From: Nisaea sp.
GTDB taxonomy: Bacteria > Pseudomonadota > Alphaproteobacteria > Thalassobaculales > Thalassobaculaceae
Direction: 5' to 3'
Length of the DNA: 64,000 nt
Assembly: GCF_034670185.1 (NCBI RefSeq)
Contig: NZ_JAXMNY010000006.1
Location: forward strand, 1-64,000
The stretch's first letter is position 1. Every line of letters starts with the position of its first letter. Shown here piece by piece: positions 53,248 through 61,565 of the stretch. The position numbers and the translations under genes were made by a program. The notes under the pieces were generated by a model that made no database searches, was not told the origin of the DNA, and saw nothing but the letters and a program-made list of their open reading frames with translations.

Positions 53248-54729
53248 TCAGTCCCAGGGCGTCTCAGCCGCGACATTGCGGCCGGCGATCCGGCCGAAGC
53301 CGAGGCATTCACCGATATTGCCGGTGCCCTGATAGAGATAACTGTAGATCGAGCCGAGTTCCCCCGCACTGTAGAGGCGCGGGATCTTTTCACCGTTCGG
53401 GCGCAGGATTTCCGACCGCTCGTTCCGCCGCGGCCCGCCCTGGGTGTTGATCATCGAGGGGGAAAGCTCAATGGCGTAATACGGGCCTTCGGAGAACGGC
53501 GACAGCATCAGCTTGCGGCCGTATTCCGGGTCTTCGCCGTTACCCGCCCCGGCATTCCAGCGGGCGATGGTGTCTTCCAGCGCGGCGGCATCGACGCCGA
53601 TGATCCCGGCAAGCTCCGCAATGCTCTCCGCCTTCCTGATCCAGCCCTTTTCCAGCTCGGCTGAATTGTCCGCGCTCCAGTCATAGCGATCCATCATCGC
53701 CGTCCAGCCCCGGTTCGGCTCCTTGTTGTAGAGCGGGCCGGCTGCCATCAGCGGCTGGTCGAAGATCATGAACATCGGGCAGGGCACCTGCAGTGCCTTC
53801 CAGACACCGTTCACCGGGACCTTGCCGTGCCGGGTCTTGAACTTCTCGTCGCCGAAGCGCTTGCCGTCCGGGCCGACGACGATCATGCCGCCGGGAAACT
53901 CCTTGGAGAAATGCAGCGGCTGCATCGACAGGGTGGCCGGGAATTCCGGCACTTTCAGAGCCATTGAGGGACCGGCGAAATTATTCATGTGCCAGAGATC
54001 CGCGCCGACCGCCTGGGCCATCGGGATGCCGTCGCCCTCATTGTAGGGGCTGCCTGACGGATAGCAGTAGGGCACGCCTGTCAGGTAGGTGCGGATCAGG
54101 TCCTGGTTGTTCTCGAACCCGCCGCAGGTCAGCACCACGCCCTTGCGGGCTTTGATCAGGATGCTCTTGCCGTCATGCTCTGCCCGGACGCCGAGGATTT
54201 CCTTCGTCTCCGGGTGCTGGATCAACTCGCGGCCCGGCGTCTCATAGAGGATCGGGATGTCGCGCTCCAGCACGAAGCTCTCGAACCGATCCCAGGTCAG
54301 CCCGTAGCCGAGCTTCGGGCCGTCATGGAACTTGTGGGAGCTTTGCGCGCCGGGCAGTTCCGGAAACTCGATGCCCGCCGGCGGATGCTGGTGTTCCTGA
54401 GGATCGCCGCCGAGCCCGGCCAGCCACTCGTTATTGACGGCCATCTCGTCGGCCCAGACGCGGATCATCTCTTCCGGCACCTTGTAGGGGCCGCAGAGCG
54501 CGGTGAGATAGGTGATGGCCTCATCTTTGGAAGAGACGTTGAGATAGCCCTGGGCCGCGACCCGCGTGTTGCCGCCATGCAGACCTTTCGGAGCCTTTTC
54601 CAGGATCATGACCTTGGATCCGAGATCGTAGGCCGATACCGCTGCCGCGACACCGGCGCCGCCGAATCCGACGATGACGACGTCGGTTTCCTTATCCCAG
54701 TGACCAGGGTCCCAGTTATCAGGGATCAT
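53248..54729 (-). CDS. FAD-dependent dehydrogenase (fumarate reductase / ketosteroid dehydrogenase fold)
   Basis: A 493-residue flavoprotein with the N-terminal FAD-binding motif VGFGGAGVAAA near residue 20 and the family motif GGNTRVAAQGYLN near 52. The second FAD segment GVVLTCGGFENN lies near 194, and the C-terminal LYSAGELGSIYSYLYQGTGNIGECLGFGRIAG contains the typical SAGE and GR motifs. Relatives act on tricarballylate, fumarate-like acids or 3-ketosteroids. It is the last gene after a TRAP transporter on the same strand, so it probably oxidises the imported compound. There is no signal peptide. Confidence 0.88.
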   Translation of the reverse strand: MIPDNWDPGHWDKETDVVIVGFGGAGVAAAVSAYDLGSKVMILEKAPKGLHGGNTRVAAQGYLNVSSKDEAITYLTALCGPYKVPEEMIRVWADEMAVNNEWLAGLGGDPQEHQHPPAGIEFPELPGAQSSHKFHDGPKLGYGLTWDRFESFVLERDIPILYETPGRELIQHPETKEILGVRAEHDGKSILIKARKGVVLTCGGFENNQDLIRTYLTGVPYCYPSGSPYNEGDGIPMAQAVGADLWHMNNFAGPSMALKVPEFPATLSMQPLHFSKEFPGGMIVVGPDGKRFGDEKFKTRHGKVPVNGVWKALQVPCPMFMIFDQPLMAAGPLYNKEPNRGWTAMMDRYDWSADNSAELEKGWIRKAESIAELAGIIGVDAAALEDTIARWNAGAGNGEDPEYGRKLMLSPFSEGPYYAIELSPSMINTQGGPRRNERSEILRPNGEKIPRLYSAGELGSIYSYLYQGTGNIGECLGFGRIAGRNVAAETPWD

Positions 54730-54834
54730 TGCTGCGTTTCCTCATTCGTTTCTTGATTTGATAGGGCGCGGTCAATTCAGTGTCCGGGGCGCATGATGCC
54801 TCCGAGAACAGACCTGTCAGCAGCCTTCGAGTAA

Positions 54835-56232
54835 TCAGCCTCCGGATAACAGGTGCGGCAGGAACAGGCAGAGCCCCGGCAGCAGAAGCAGGATGACAAT
54901 CCGGACGATCTCGATGCCAAAGAACGGCATCACACCGGCGAAGATTTCTCCCATCCGGATGCCGCGCGCCATCGTCGCGATGATGAAGACATTGAGCCCG
55001 ACGGGGGGCGTTATCAGGCCCAATTCGACCACGACCAGCGCGACAATGCCGAACCAGATTTTCAGATCCTCGAGGCCGAGTCCGTAGGCGGCTGTGGCGG
55101 CGGTCGCGTAGTCGCCGCCATTGACCTCTACTAGGGCTGGCCAGAAGAACGGCACCACGACCAGGATCATGGCCAGTGAGTCCATGAAGCAGCCAAGCAC
55201 GATGAGCATCATCAGCAACAGGACCATCAACACCCACGGATCGACGCCACTGTCCGTCGCCCAGCTCGCCATCGCCGCCGGCAATCCGGCGCGGGCAAAG
55301 AAGCCTTTCAGGACCTCGGCGCCGAACAGGATGAAATAGATCATGCCGCTGGTAACGGCCGTATCGAGGACGGAGGACTTGATGCCCGTGAGAGACAGCC
55401 CGGCATCTTTGCTCTTGAAACGGAGCGCGAGACCATAGAGCAGGATTGCCATCGCGCCAACTGCGGCGGCCGGTGTCGGGGTGAACAGGCCGATCCCGAG
55501 ACCGAGAATGATGGAGCCGAAAATCAAAACGACGGGTACGAGGCGGAGCAGGGCGCGCCGCTTTTCAGGCGGCGTCATGACGGCGACTTCCGGAGCCAGG
55601 TCCGGCTTCAGGCGAACCATTACCGCGATCACCAGGATGAAGAAGAGCACCGCAAGTAGGCCGGGAATGATCGCCGCCTGGAACATCTGGATGATCGAGG
55701 CCTCGACGATGATGGCGTAGATCACCAGAGCGACGGAGGGCGGGATCAGGATGCCGAGCGTTCCACCAGCGGCCAGGGTTCCCGTCGCAAGTTTCGGCGC
55801 GTAACGCAGCCGTTCGAGTTCCGGCAGGGCCACACGGCCCATCGTCGAGGCAGTCGCCAGTGACGAGCCGCAGACCGCGCCGAAACCGGCGCAGGCGCCG
55901 ATTGCCGCCATGGCGACGCCGCCACGGAAATGGCCGACCAGCGCGTTGAAGCCCTGAAAAAGATCGCGGCTCAGTTTCGAGTGGCTGGCGAGATAGCCCA
56001 TCAGGATGAAGAGCGGCACGACGGAAAGGGAATAATTGGCGACCGTGCCCCAGAGCAAGGTCTTGAACTGGGCCAGATAAGGCTCGAACCGGAGGTAGGG
56101 CGCGATGATCGAGAGGGCGAAATTACCGCCGACCCCGACCATGATCATGGCCAGACCGACGGGAACCCGGAAGACAAGAAGCACAAAGAGGATGGCAAAG
56201 CCGATCAGGCCGATTGTTTCGCGATCAAACAT
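54835..56232 (-). CDS. dctM: TRAP transporter large permease (DctM family)
   Basis: A 465-residue permease with about twelve helices. Family landmarks are the FILMGYLASHSKLSRDLFQGF region near 75, GSSLATASTMGRVALPEL near 122, GGTLGILIPPSVAL near 157 and GLITPPVGLNVFI near 405. It overlaps the small permease by eight bases. The flavin dehydrogenase gene starts 105 nt after its stop. Confidence 0.93.
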   Translation of the reverse strand: MFDRETIGLIGFAILFVLLVFRVPVGLAMIMVGVGGNFALSIIAPYLRFEPYLAQFKTLLWGTVANYSLSVVPLFILMGYLASHSKLSRDLFQGFNALVGHFRGGVAMAAIGACAGFGAVCGSSLATASTMGRVALPELERLRYAPKLATGTLAAGGTLGILIPPSVALVIYAIIVEASIIQMFQAAIIPGLLAVLFFILVIAVMVRLKPDLAPEVAVMTPPEKRRALLRLVPVVLIFGSIILGLGIGLFTPTPAAAVGAMAILLYGLALRFKSKDAGLSLTGIKSSVLDTAVTSGMIYFILFGAEVLKGFFARAGLPAAMASWATDSGVDPWVLMVLLLMMLIVLGCFMDSLAMILVVVPFFWPALVEVNGGDYATAATAAYGLGLEDLKIWFGIVALVVVELGLITPPVGLNVFIIATMARGIRMGEIFAGVMPFFGIEIVRIVILLLLPGLCLFLPHLLSGG

Positions 56233-56719
56233 CTTCGAACCCCTTGATGGCCTGAAATCCGGCCGTCAGGGCCCACAAGAACAAGGAAATGATACCGGGA
56301 ACATAGAAGGGCCATTCAGACCAGCCCAGAACCGGCGATAAGGCGTTGTCCGAGATGGTTTCCAGCATTCCGAGGATCATCCAGTAGAACAGCGACAATG
56401 CCAGAAGTGTGATGATGACGAGCCAGAGACGGTCAAGAAATCGGACGAAGGCTGCCGGAAAGGAGGAGGCGAAGAGATCGACCACCACATGGCCGCGGCG
56501 CAGCTGGCAATAGGGAAAGAACATCAGGGCGGCGCAGGAAATGGCGAGACGCACGAAGTCCTCGTATCCAGGCAGGCCGGATATATTCGCCGAGAACATG
56601 CGGGCAATACGATCGAGGCCGAAGGCTCCGACATTGACCGATGTAACGATCATGATTGCAAAAACCAGCGCTCCCCCCAGAAGGGCCCACTGGGAGACCA
56701 GCCGCTCGATCAGTTTCAC
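56225..56719 (-). CDS. dctQ: TRAP transporter small permease (DctQ family)
   Basis: A 164-residue four-helix subunit with hydrophobic stretches at about 12-30, 50-70, 90-112 and 130-150. Typical DctQ features are the LPGYEDFVRLAISCAALMFFPYCQLRRGHVVVDLF region (key residues Q-RRGH-V-D). It lies between the binding-protein gene and the large permease. A 13-bp stem-loop precedes it. Confidence 0.9.
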   Translation of the reverse strand: MKLIERLVSQWALLGGALVFAIMIVTSVNVGAFGLDRIARMFSANISGLPGYEDFVRLAISCAALMFFPYCQLRRGHVVVDLFASSFPAAFVRFLDRLWLVIITLLALSLFYWMILGMLETISDNALSPVLGWSEWPFYVPGIISLFLWALTAGFQAIKGFEDV

Positions 56720-56738
56720 CGCGCAATTCTCCAGAATG

Positions 56739-56767
56739 CCGGCGGGACGCCCTTGGCGTCCCGCCGG
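56739..56767 (-). promoter_or_regulatory. Stem-loop between dctP and dctQ (second TRAP operon)
   Basis: A perfect 13-bp GC-rich stem (56739-56751 with 56755-56767) with a three-base loop, in the 67-nt gap between the binding-protein stop and the small permease. The transcribed strand lacks a U-run after it. Confidence 0.7.
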
Positions 56768-56786
56768 TCAAGTACGGAAAGGTCTA

Positions 56787-57818
56787 TCAGTTGGAATGGC
56801 TGGCGACGGACGCTTTCGCGGCCTTGACCAGAGCATTCGCATCGATGCCGACTTTGCCGGCTTCCTCAACCCATTTCGCCGTGACGGCACCGCCCAGCTT
56901 GGCAAAGGCGTCGGTTGCGGCCTGGTCGAGTTCCTTCACCGGCGAGCCGGTCTTCTTCTGAAGCATCTGACCCGGTGCCTCGATCTCGTCCCAGAGCGTG
57001 CCTGCCTGCTCGGCGATGGCCATGCCGGAATTCGCATCGATGATTGCCTTGAGGTCCGCCGGGAGGCTCTCATAGCGGTCCTTGTTCATGGCGAACAGGA
57101 AGACAGAGGTGCCGAAGCGGCTGCCATTGGCACCGACCACGGAGCACTTGGTCAGCTCGTGCACCTTGAAGGGCGGAACGATCTCGAACGGGATCAGGGC
57201 TCCGTCAACGACGCCTTTCGAGAGCGCCTGCGGCAGGGCCGGTACCGGCATGCCGACAGGTTCGGCGCCCCAGGCAGAAATCATCCAGCCACCGGTCCGC
57301 GAAGGTGTCCGGAGCTTCATGCCTTTGAGGTCCTGAACGCCATCGATACAGCCGTTCACGAGGTGGATCGCCTGTCCCGCATGTACGTGAACGAGCAGTG
57401 GTTTGATGTCCTTGAAGTCATCCGCGACCAGGCCGAAATTGTCCTGAATGGCCAGGGTCGTCGCCTTGGCGGAACCGCCATGGACGCCCGGCAGCTCGAA
57501 AACCTCGGCCCGCGGGAAGACGCCTGGCGTATAGCCGGTCAGGGTCCAGACGATGTCGGCCGCGCCGTCGCGAAGCTGGCGATAGAGTTCCGGCGGTTTG
57601 CCGCCGAGTGTCATGGACGGGAAGATCTCGATTTTGATGCGTCCGTTCGACTCTGCCTCGATTTTTCGCGCCCACGGCTCAAGGAATTTGGCGTGTGGCG
57701 GGGCTTTCGGGCTGAGGAAATGGGACATTGTCAGTGTTACTTCGGCAGCTTGCGCCACGACCGAAGTGGAGAGCAGGGCCGCCGCTGCAATGGCGGTCTT
57801 TACGATATTGAGTTTCAT
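56787..57818 (-). CDS. dctP: TRAP transporter solute-binding protein (DctP family)
   Basis: Periplasmic binding protein, 343 residues. It has a Sec signal peptide (MKLNIVKTAIAAAALL, cleavage near AQAAE at about 24) and a DctP-fold mature part with SHFLSPKAPPHAKFLEPWA at the start and GVQDLKGMKLRTPSRTGGWM, which contains the conserved ligand-binding Arg. ATG 57818 is chosen because GGAGG ends five bases upstream; the in-frame GTG 57824 sits on that site. First gene of the TRAP-dehydrogenase unit. Confidence 0.92.
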   Translation of the reverse strand: MKLNIVKTAIAAAALLSTSVVAQAAEVTLTMSHFLSPKAPPHAKFLEPWARKIEAESNGRIKIEIFPSMTLGGKPPELYRQLRDGAADIVWTLTGYTPGVFPRAEVFELPGVHGGSAKATTLAIQDNFGLVADDFKDIKPLLVHVHAGQAIHLVNGCIDGVQDLKGMKLRTPSRTGGWMISAWGAEPVGMPVPALPQALSKGVVDGALIPFEIVPPFKVHELTKCSVVGANGSRFGTSVFLFAMNKDRYESLPADLKAIIDANSGMAIAEQAGTLWDEIEAPGQMLQKKTGSPVKELDQAATDAFAKLGGAVTAKWVEEAGKVGIDANALVKAAKASVASHSN

Positions 57819-58173
57819 TGTCACCTCCCAGATGAACTACCGGATAAGGACCGGTTTGGAATTCGCTCTTAAGTGAACCGTGCGATTTTCCGACGTTTCT
57901 ATAATTATTCTAAATTTCGGTCCGTCGTTATAAAAATCCGGTCAATCTCCAATAAATTCCGGTCATTCGGAGCCAGCCCGCTGACTCTTTCACCCACCGG
58001 AAAGTATCAGCGAAAAACCGATCGCCGAAATTCAAACCTTGCACAGCCTATTCAAAAATCGAATATGGCGGGGAGCCAGAACCCTTTGCCGGGCGCGGAG
58101 AACGAGAGCTTTCCAGCAAGGTTCCCGGTTGCGGAAATACCCAAAACCGACACCGCAAATGCCTTCGGGGAGG
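57819..58173. other. Intergenic promoter region of the second TRAP operon
   Basis: About 355 bp between the tctAB stop and the dctP start. The part nearest dctP is AT-richer and holds the three phased repeats listed separately. The remainder (57970-58173) shows no homology or structure that I can support; frames present there look like chance. Confidence 0.5.
57915..57965. repeat. Three CGGTC-centred repeats at exact 21-bp spacing
   Basis: Copies of a TTCCGGTCA-like element: TTTCGGTCC, ATCCGGTCA and TTCCGGTCA. Their CGGTC cores start at 57918, 57939 and 57960, exactly 21 bp (two helical turns) apart. They lie 97-147 bp upstream of the dctP start. Regular phasing on one face of the helix suggests a cooperative regulator site. 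Confidence 0.6.
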
Positions 58174-60189
58174 TTATCCGAGCGGCCATGGCAAACGAAC
58201 CATGTCTTGCAGCAGGCCGGGCGGAAAATCCCTGTTGAGGGAATAGGCCATGACGCAGATCAGCAGGATCCCCGCTCCACTGAGAAGGAGAACCCGAGGC
58301 CATTTGAGCCGGGCCCGGATAGCGAGGAACGCCACAAGGAAGATTGCAAGCGCCAGTATGAAGCCGAACAGACTGGACAGCACCAGAAGGCCGGCGAACC
58401 AGGCAAGCGTGCCCCAGAGCCCGGCGCCGGTGTGATCTTCGTTTCCGGCCGCCTCCCTGTCTGCGAATACGGCATCGGTCTCCGGCGAACGCATCATCTG
58501 GATGAGCAGCAGTAGGCAGCAGACCAGCGTGATGGACGAGATGGTCAGCGGGAAGATCTTGTCGCTGATCAGGTCGATGCTGAGCGCGTCGACCCAGGCG
58601 ACGGCAAGATAGGCGATGACGGCCAGCAGGAAGACCATCGGTGCCCGTTTTTTACCGGTCTTGACGGCGCCTTCGGGCAGGATTTGCTTCGCCTGTCGAA
58701 TGCCAATTACGACGGAAAGCACGGTGAGCGCGAGGATGGCCAGCACGATCGGCGAGGCGATATAGCTGAAGCCCTGTTCCAGCCCGACCCGGAATTTTGC
58801 CCCGGCCACCTGGTTGGCCATGTTGGTGAAGTTCTCTGTCTGATGAGAGAGCACGAAGCCGATAAGGAAGGCCGGTCGCGACCAGTCGAACCGGCGCAGC
58901 AGAATGCCGAGCAGGCCAACGGCGAACAGGCTGACGAGGTCTCCCAGATCCTGGCGGGACTGGAAGGCCGCGAAGGCGATCATCATGAACAGAAAAGGGG
59001 CGAGCAAGGTGAAGCGGATCGTGGTCAGCCGGGCGATGGTGCCGGACAGCATGATGCAGAGCCCGGCGCCGATGACATTCGCCAGGGCGAGCGACCACAT
59101 GATCGTATAGGTGATGTCGAGCTCGTACTGGATCAGCTGCGGGCCGGCGTCGTAGCCGAGCAGACCGAGGCCGCCGAGGAAGATGGCCATCGAGCCACTG
59201 CCGGGAATGCCGAAGATAATGGTCGGCACCAGCCCGCCGCCTTCCTTGGCGTTGTTCGAGGATTCCGGGCCGATCACGCCGCGGATATCGCCGGAACCGA
59301 ATTTGGATTTGTCCTTGGAAGACTGGACGGTGTGACCGTAGGCGATCCAGTCGACGACAGAGCCACCAAGCCCCGGAATGATGCCGACGATCACGCCGAT
59401 CACGGAACAGCGCACTGACAGCCAGATGTTCTTCCACCAGTCGCGCACGCCGGCGGCCCATCCGGCGCCAAGGCTATCCGATCCGGCAATTGGCCGGTCG
59501 TGCCGCAGCAGGCCGATGATTTCGGGTATGGCGAAGGTGCCAAGGCCAACAATGACCAGGCTCAGGCCATCGATCAGATATGGCACATCGTAGGTCGACA
59601 TCCTTAGGCTTCCGCCCGCCCCCGCTTCGCCGATGGTGCCGACCATCAGGCCGAGCCCGGCCGCGGCAATGCCTTTCAGCGGCACGCGCCCCGCAAGCGT
59701 TGCCACGACCGACAGGCCGAGAACGGTGATCATCAGCATTTCGGGCAGGCCGAACGCGAGAACGATGGGGCGCGCGACGAGGATAAAGACTGTCAGCACG
59801 GCGGCGCCAAGCAACCCGCCAAACAGCGAGGAGGCAAAAGCCGCCGAGAGGGCCCGGGCTGCCTCGCCTTTCTTGGCGAGCGGAAAGCCGTCCAGCACTG
59901 TCGCCTGGCTGGCGGAGGAGCCGGGAATTCCCATCAGGACACTGGCGAAAGTGTCCGAGGTCGGGATCACAGCGATCAACCCGACCATCAGGGCGAGTCC
60001 GGAGACCGGATCCATGCCGAAGATGAACGGCAAGACCATGGACAGCCCGGCGATGCCGCCGAGCCCCGGGAAAACGCCGACGGACAGGCCGAGCACAACG
60101 CCTAGGATCAGAAAGCCGATCTGCTCCGGATGCAGAATCAGAGCAAAGGCGTCCCCGAGAGCGGGCAGTGCCGTCGAAATCAGGTCCAT
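58174..60189 (-). CDS. TTT transporter permease, TctA fused to TctB
   Basis: Membrane part of a tripartite tricarboxylate transporter in one 671-residue chain. The TctA portion (about 1-490) has the Gly-rich repeats GVFPGLGGIAG near 40 and GIIPGLGGSVVDWIAYG near 265 and the GIPGSSASQATVLDG motif near 100. The TctB-like portion (about 520-671) has four further hydrophobic segments. ATG 60189 is chosen because the longer reading to 60234 crosses the upstream hairpin. The binding protein TctC precedes it. The cluster suggests an aromatic or aromatic-derived acid as substrate. Confidence 0.9.
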   Translation of the reverse strand: MDLISTALPALGDAFALILHPEQIGFLILGVVLGLSVGVFPGLGGIAGLSMVLPFIFGMDPVSGLALMVGLIAVIPTSDTFASVLMGIPGSSASQATVLDGFPLAKKGEAARALSAAFASSLFGGLLGAAVLTVFILVARPIVLAFGLPEMLMITVLGLSVVATLAGRVPLKGIAAAGLGLMVGTIGEAGAGGSLRMSTYDVPYLIDGLSLVIVGLGTFAIPEIIGLLRHDRPIAGSDSLGAGWAAGVRDWWKNIWLSVRCSVIGVIVGIIPGLGGSVVDWIAYGHTVQSSKDKSKFGSGDIRGVIGPESSNNAKEGGGLVPTIIFGIPGSGSMAIFLGGLGLLGYDAGPQLIQYELDITYTIMWSLALANVIGAGLCIMLSGTIARLTTIRFTLLAPFLFMMIAFAAFQSRQDLGDLVSLFAVGLLGILLRRFDWSRPAFLIGFVLSHQTENFTNMANQVAGAKFRVGLEQGFSYIASPIVLAILALTVLSVVIGIRQAKQILPEGAVKTGKKRAPMVFLLAVIAYLAVAWVDALSIDLISDKIFPLTISSITLVCCLLLLIQMMRSPETDAVFADREAAGNEDHTGAGLWGTLAWFAGLLVLSSLFGFILALAIFLVAFLAIRARLKWPRVLLLSGAGILLICVMAYSLNRDFPPGLLQDMVRLPWPLG

Positions 60190-60215
60190 GTTCAAGTCCC
60201 TGGAGAAATAAGGTT

Positions 60216-60251
60216 GAAGCGCCCCCGGACGCATTGGTCCGGGGGCGCTTC
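60216..60251 (-). promoter_or_regulatory. Stem-loop between tctC and tctAB
   Basis: A perfect 15-bp stem (60216-60230 with 60237-60251) and six-base loop, the strongest hairpin in the window, in the 73-nt gap between the tctC stop and the tctAB start. The transcribed strand has no U-run after it. Confidence 0.75.
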
Positions 60252-60262
60252 CATAAGCCTGA

Positions 60263-61366
60263 TCAGTTCAGCTTCACGCCGTAGCGTTCATTCAACCAGC
60301 TCTTCACGAAGGCTTTCGCTTTCGGGTCGACCTGGGTGCCGAGCTTCAGTGTCGCTTCCGCCTGCTTCCCTGTCAGCTGCGGATAGATCCCGAGACGGGC
60401 TTCCGACAGCTTCTTGAAGTCAGGACGGGCAATCACTGCCTCGAAGGCTTTCTGATAGGTGTCGAGGGCTTCCTGCGGAGCGCCCTGCGGCAGGAACACC
60501 ATCTTCTGGGCCGGGAAGCCGGCAATGAAGAAGGCTTTCCAGGCTTCCCAGGCATCGCCGGAGGTTTCGCATACTGCCGTCGCCGCACAGACTTCCTTGA
60601 AGGTCGGCATGTCCGGGAAGGTCGGGTCGCGGACGATGTCGCCATTGGCGTCGAGGACGCCCCAGCTCATCATCGGCACGGCCTTGCCGTCCTCGACCAG
60701 CGGCACCACGGCTTTCAGATAGGCCGGGGATGTCTGGTAGTCGATATTGGCTTCGCCGCGCTCGAACATCAGCCGTCCGGCGCCGCGGCCCTTGATGCCG
60801 AATACCGGCTCCACTTTCATGCCGAGCATTTCCCAGGCCAGCAGCGGCACCAAATCGAGCCGTGTCGCACCCTGGGAGCCCCAGATGAAATTGATGTCCT
60901 TCAGGTCGTCCGCATCGCCGTCGAATTTCTTGGCAATATCCGGCGGCAGATAGGCAACGCCGCCGACGCCTGAGGCGAGCACGACGTTCCAGTCGTTATA
61001 GTCATAGCGAACGCGCGGATCGTCGAGCATATAGGGAAACTGTGTCGAGCCCGAAGAACCGAAGATCGTGGTTCCGTCCTCGTATCTCTGTTTCTGGAAC
61101 CAGTTCGCGCCCTTCGTAGAGCCGGCGCCGGGCATGTATTTGACGGCCACGGTCGGCTTGCCCGGCAGGGCTTCGCTCAGCAGTGGCGCGTAGAAGTTTG
61201 CCCATTTCGCGGAGCCGCCCGACTCCGAGAAGGGGATCACGAAATTGACGGTTTTTCCGCTGAGATCAAGGTCGGCGGCGTCGGCCGCTTGCCCTTGCGT
61301 GAAGGCGCCGAGTGTTGCGACGGCCGCACCCGCGGCAATAATTCGCAACTGTGTTTTCCAAGCCAT
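60263..61366 (-). CDS. tctC: TTT transporter solute-binding protein TctC
   Basis: Periplasmic binding protein of the tripartite tricarboxylate family, 367 residues with a Sec signal (MAWKTQLRIIAAGAAVATLG, cleavage near AADA at about 30). The mature part has VNFVIPFSESGGSAKWANFY and VKYMPGAGSTKGANWF, characteristic of this family. ATG 61366 lies behind a strong AGGGAGGA. A TTGTATACAA palindrome is 21 nt upstream. The nearby lactone/aldolase-type genes suggest an aromatic acid ligand. Confidence 0.92.
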   Translation of the reverse strand: MAWKTQLRIIAAGAAVATLGAFTQGQAADAADLDLSGKTVNFVIPFSESGGSAKWANFYAPLLSEALPGKPTVAVKYMPGAGSTKGANWFQKQRYEDGTTIFGSSGSTQFPYMLDDPRVRYDYNDWNVVLASGVGGVAYLPPDIAKKFDGDADDLKDINFIWGSQGATRLDLVPLLAWEMLGMKVEPVFGIKGRGAGRLMFERGEANIDYQTSPAYLKAVVPLVEDGKAVPMMSWGVLDANGDIVRDPTFPDMPTFKEVCAATAVCETSGDAWEAWKAFFIAGFPAQKMVFLPQGAPQEALDTYQKAFEAVIARPDFKKLSEARLGIYPQLTGKQAEATLKLGTQVDPKAKAFVKSWLNERYGVKLN

Positions 61367-61386
61367 CAATCTTCCTCCCTGAATTT

Positions 61387-61396
61387 TTGTATACAA
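61387..61396. promoter_or_regulatory. TTGTATACAA palindrome, GntR-type operator candidate
   Basis: A perfect ten-base palindrome in AT-rich flanks, 21 nt upstream of the tctC ATG. Operators of this shape are common for GntR-family (FadR-subfamily) repressors. No GntR gene is in the window, so the regulator would lie past its end or elsewhere. Confidence 0.45.
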
Positions 61397-61565
61397 TTTG
61401 TCGCGGCAAATTTCCGCATCCGATGACTCCGCTTCTTCGACAGGAGTTCATCCGCTATCACGCGATGCGGCACTCATTGACGCGAGTTTTCACAGATGGC
61501 AGGTGCGGTTCAAATTCAATACCGGCCAAAGCGATAAGTTTTATGCATAGAGTGTTGGGTTGGCG

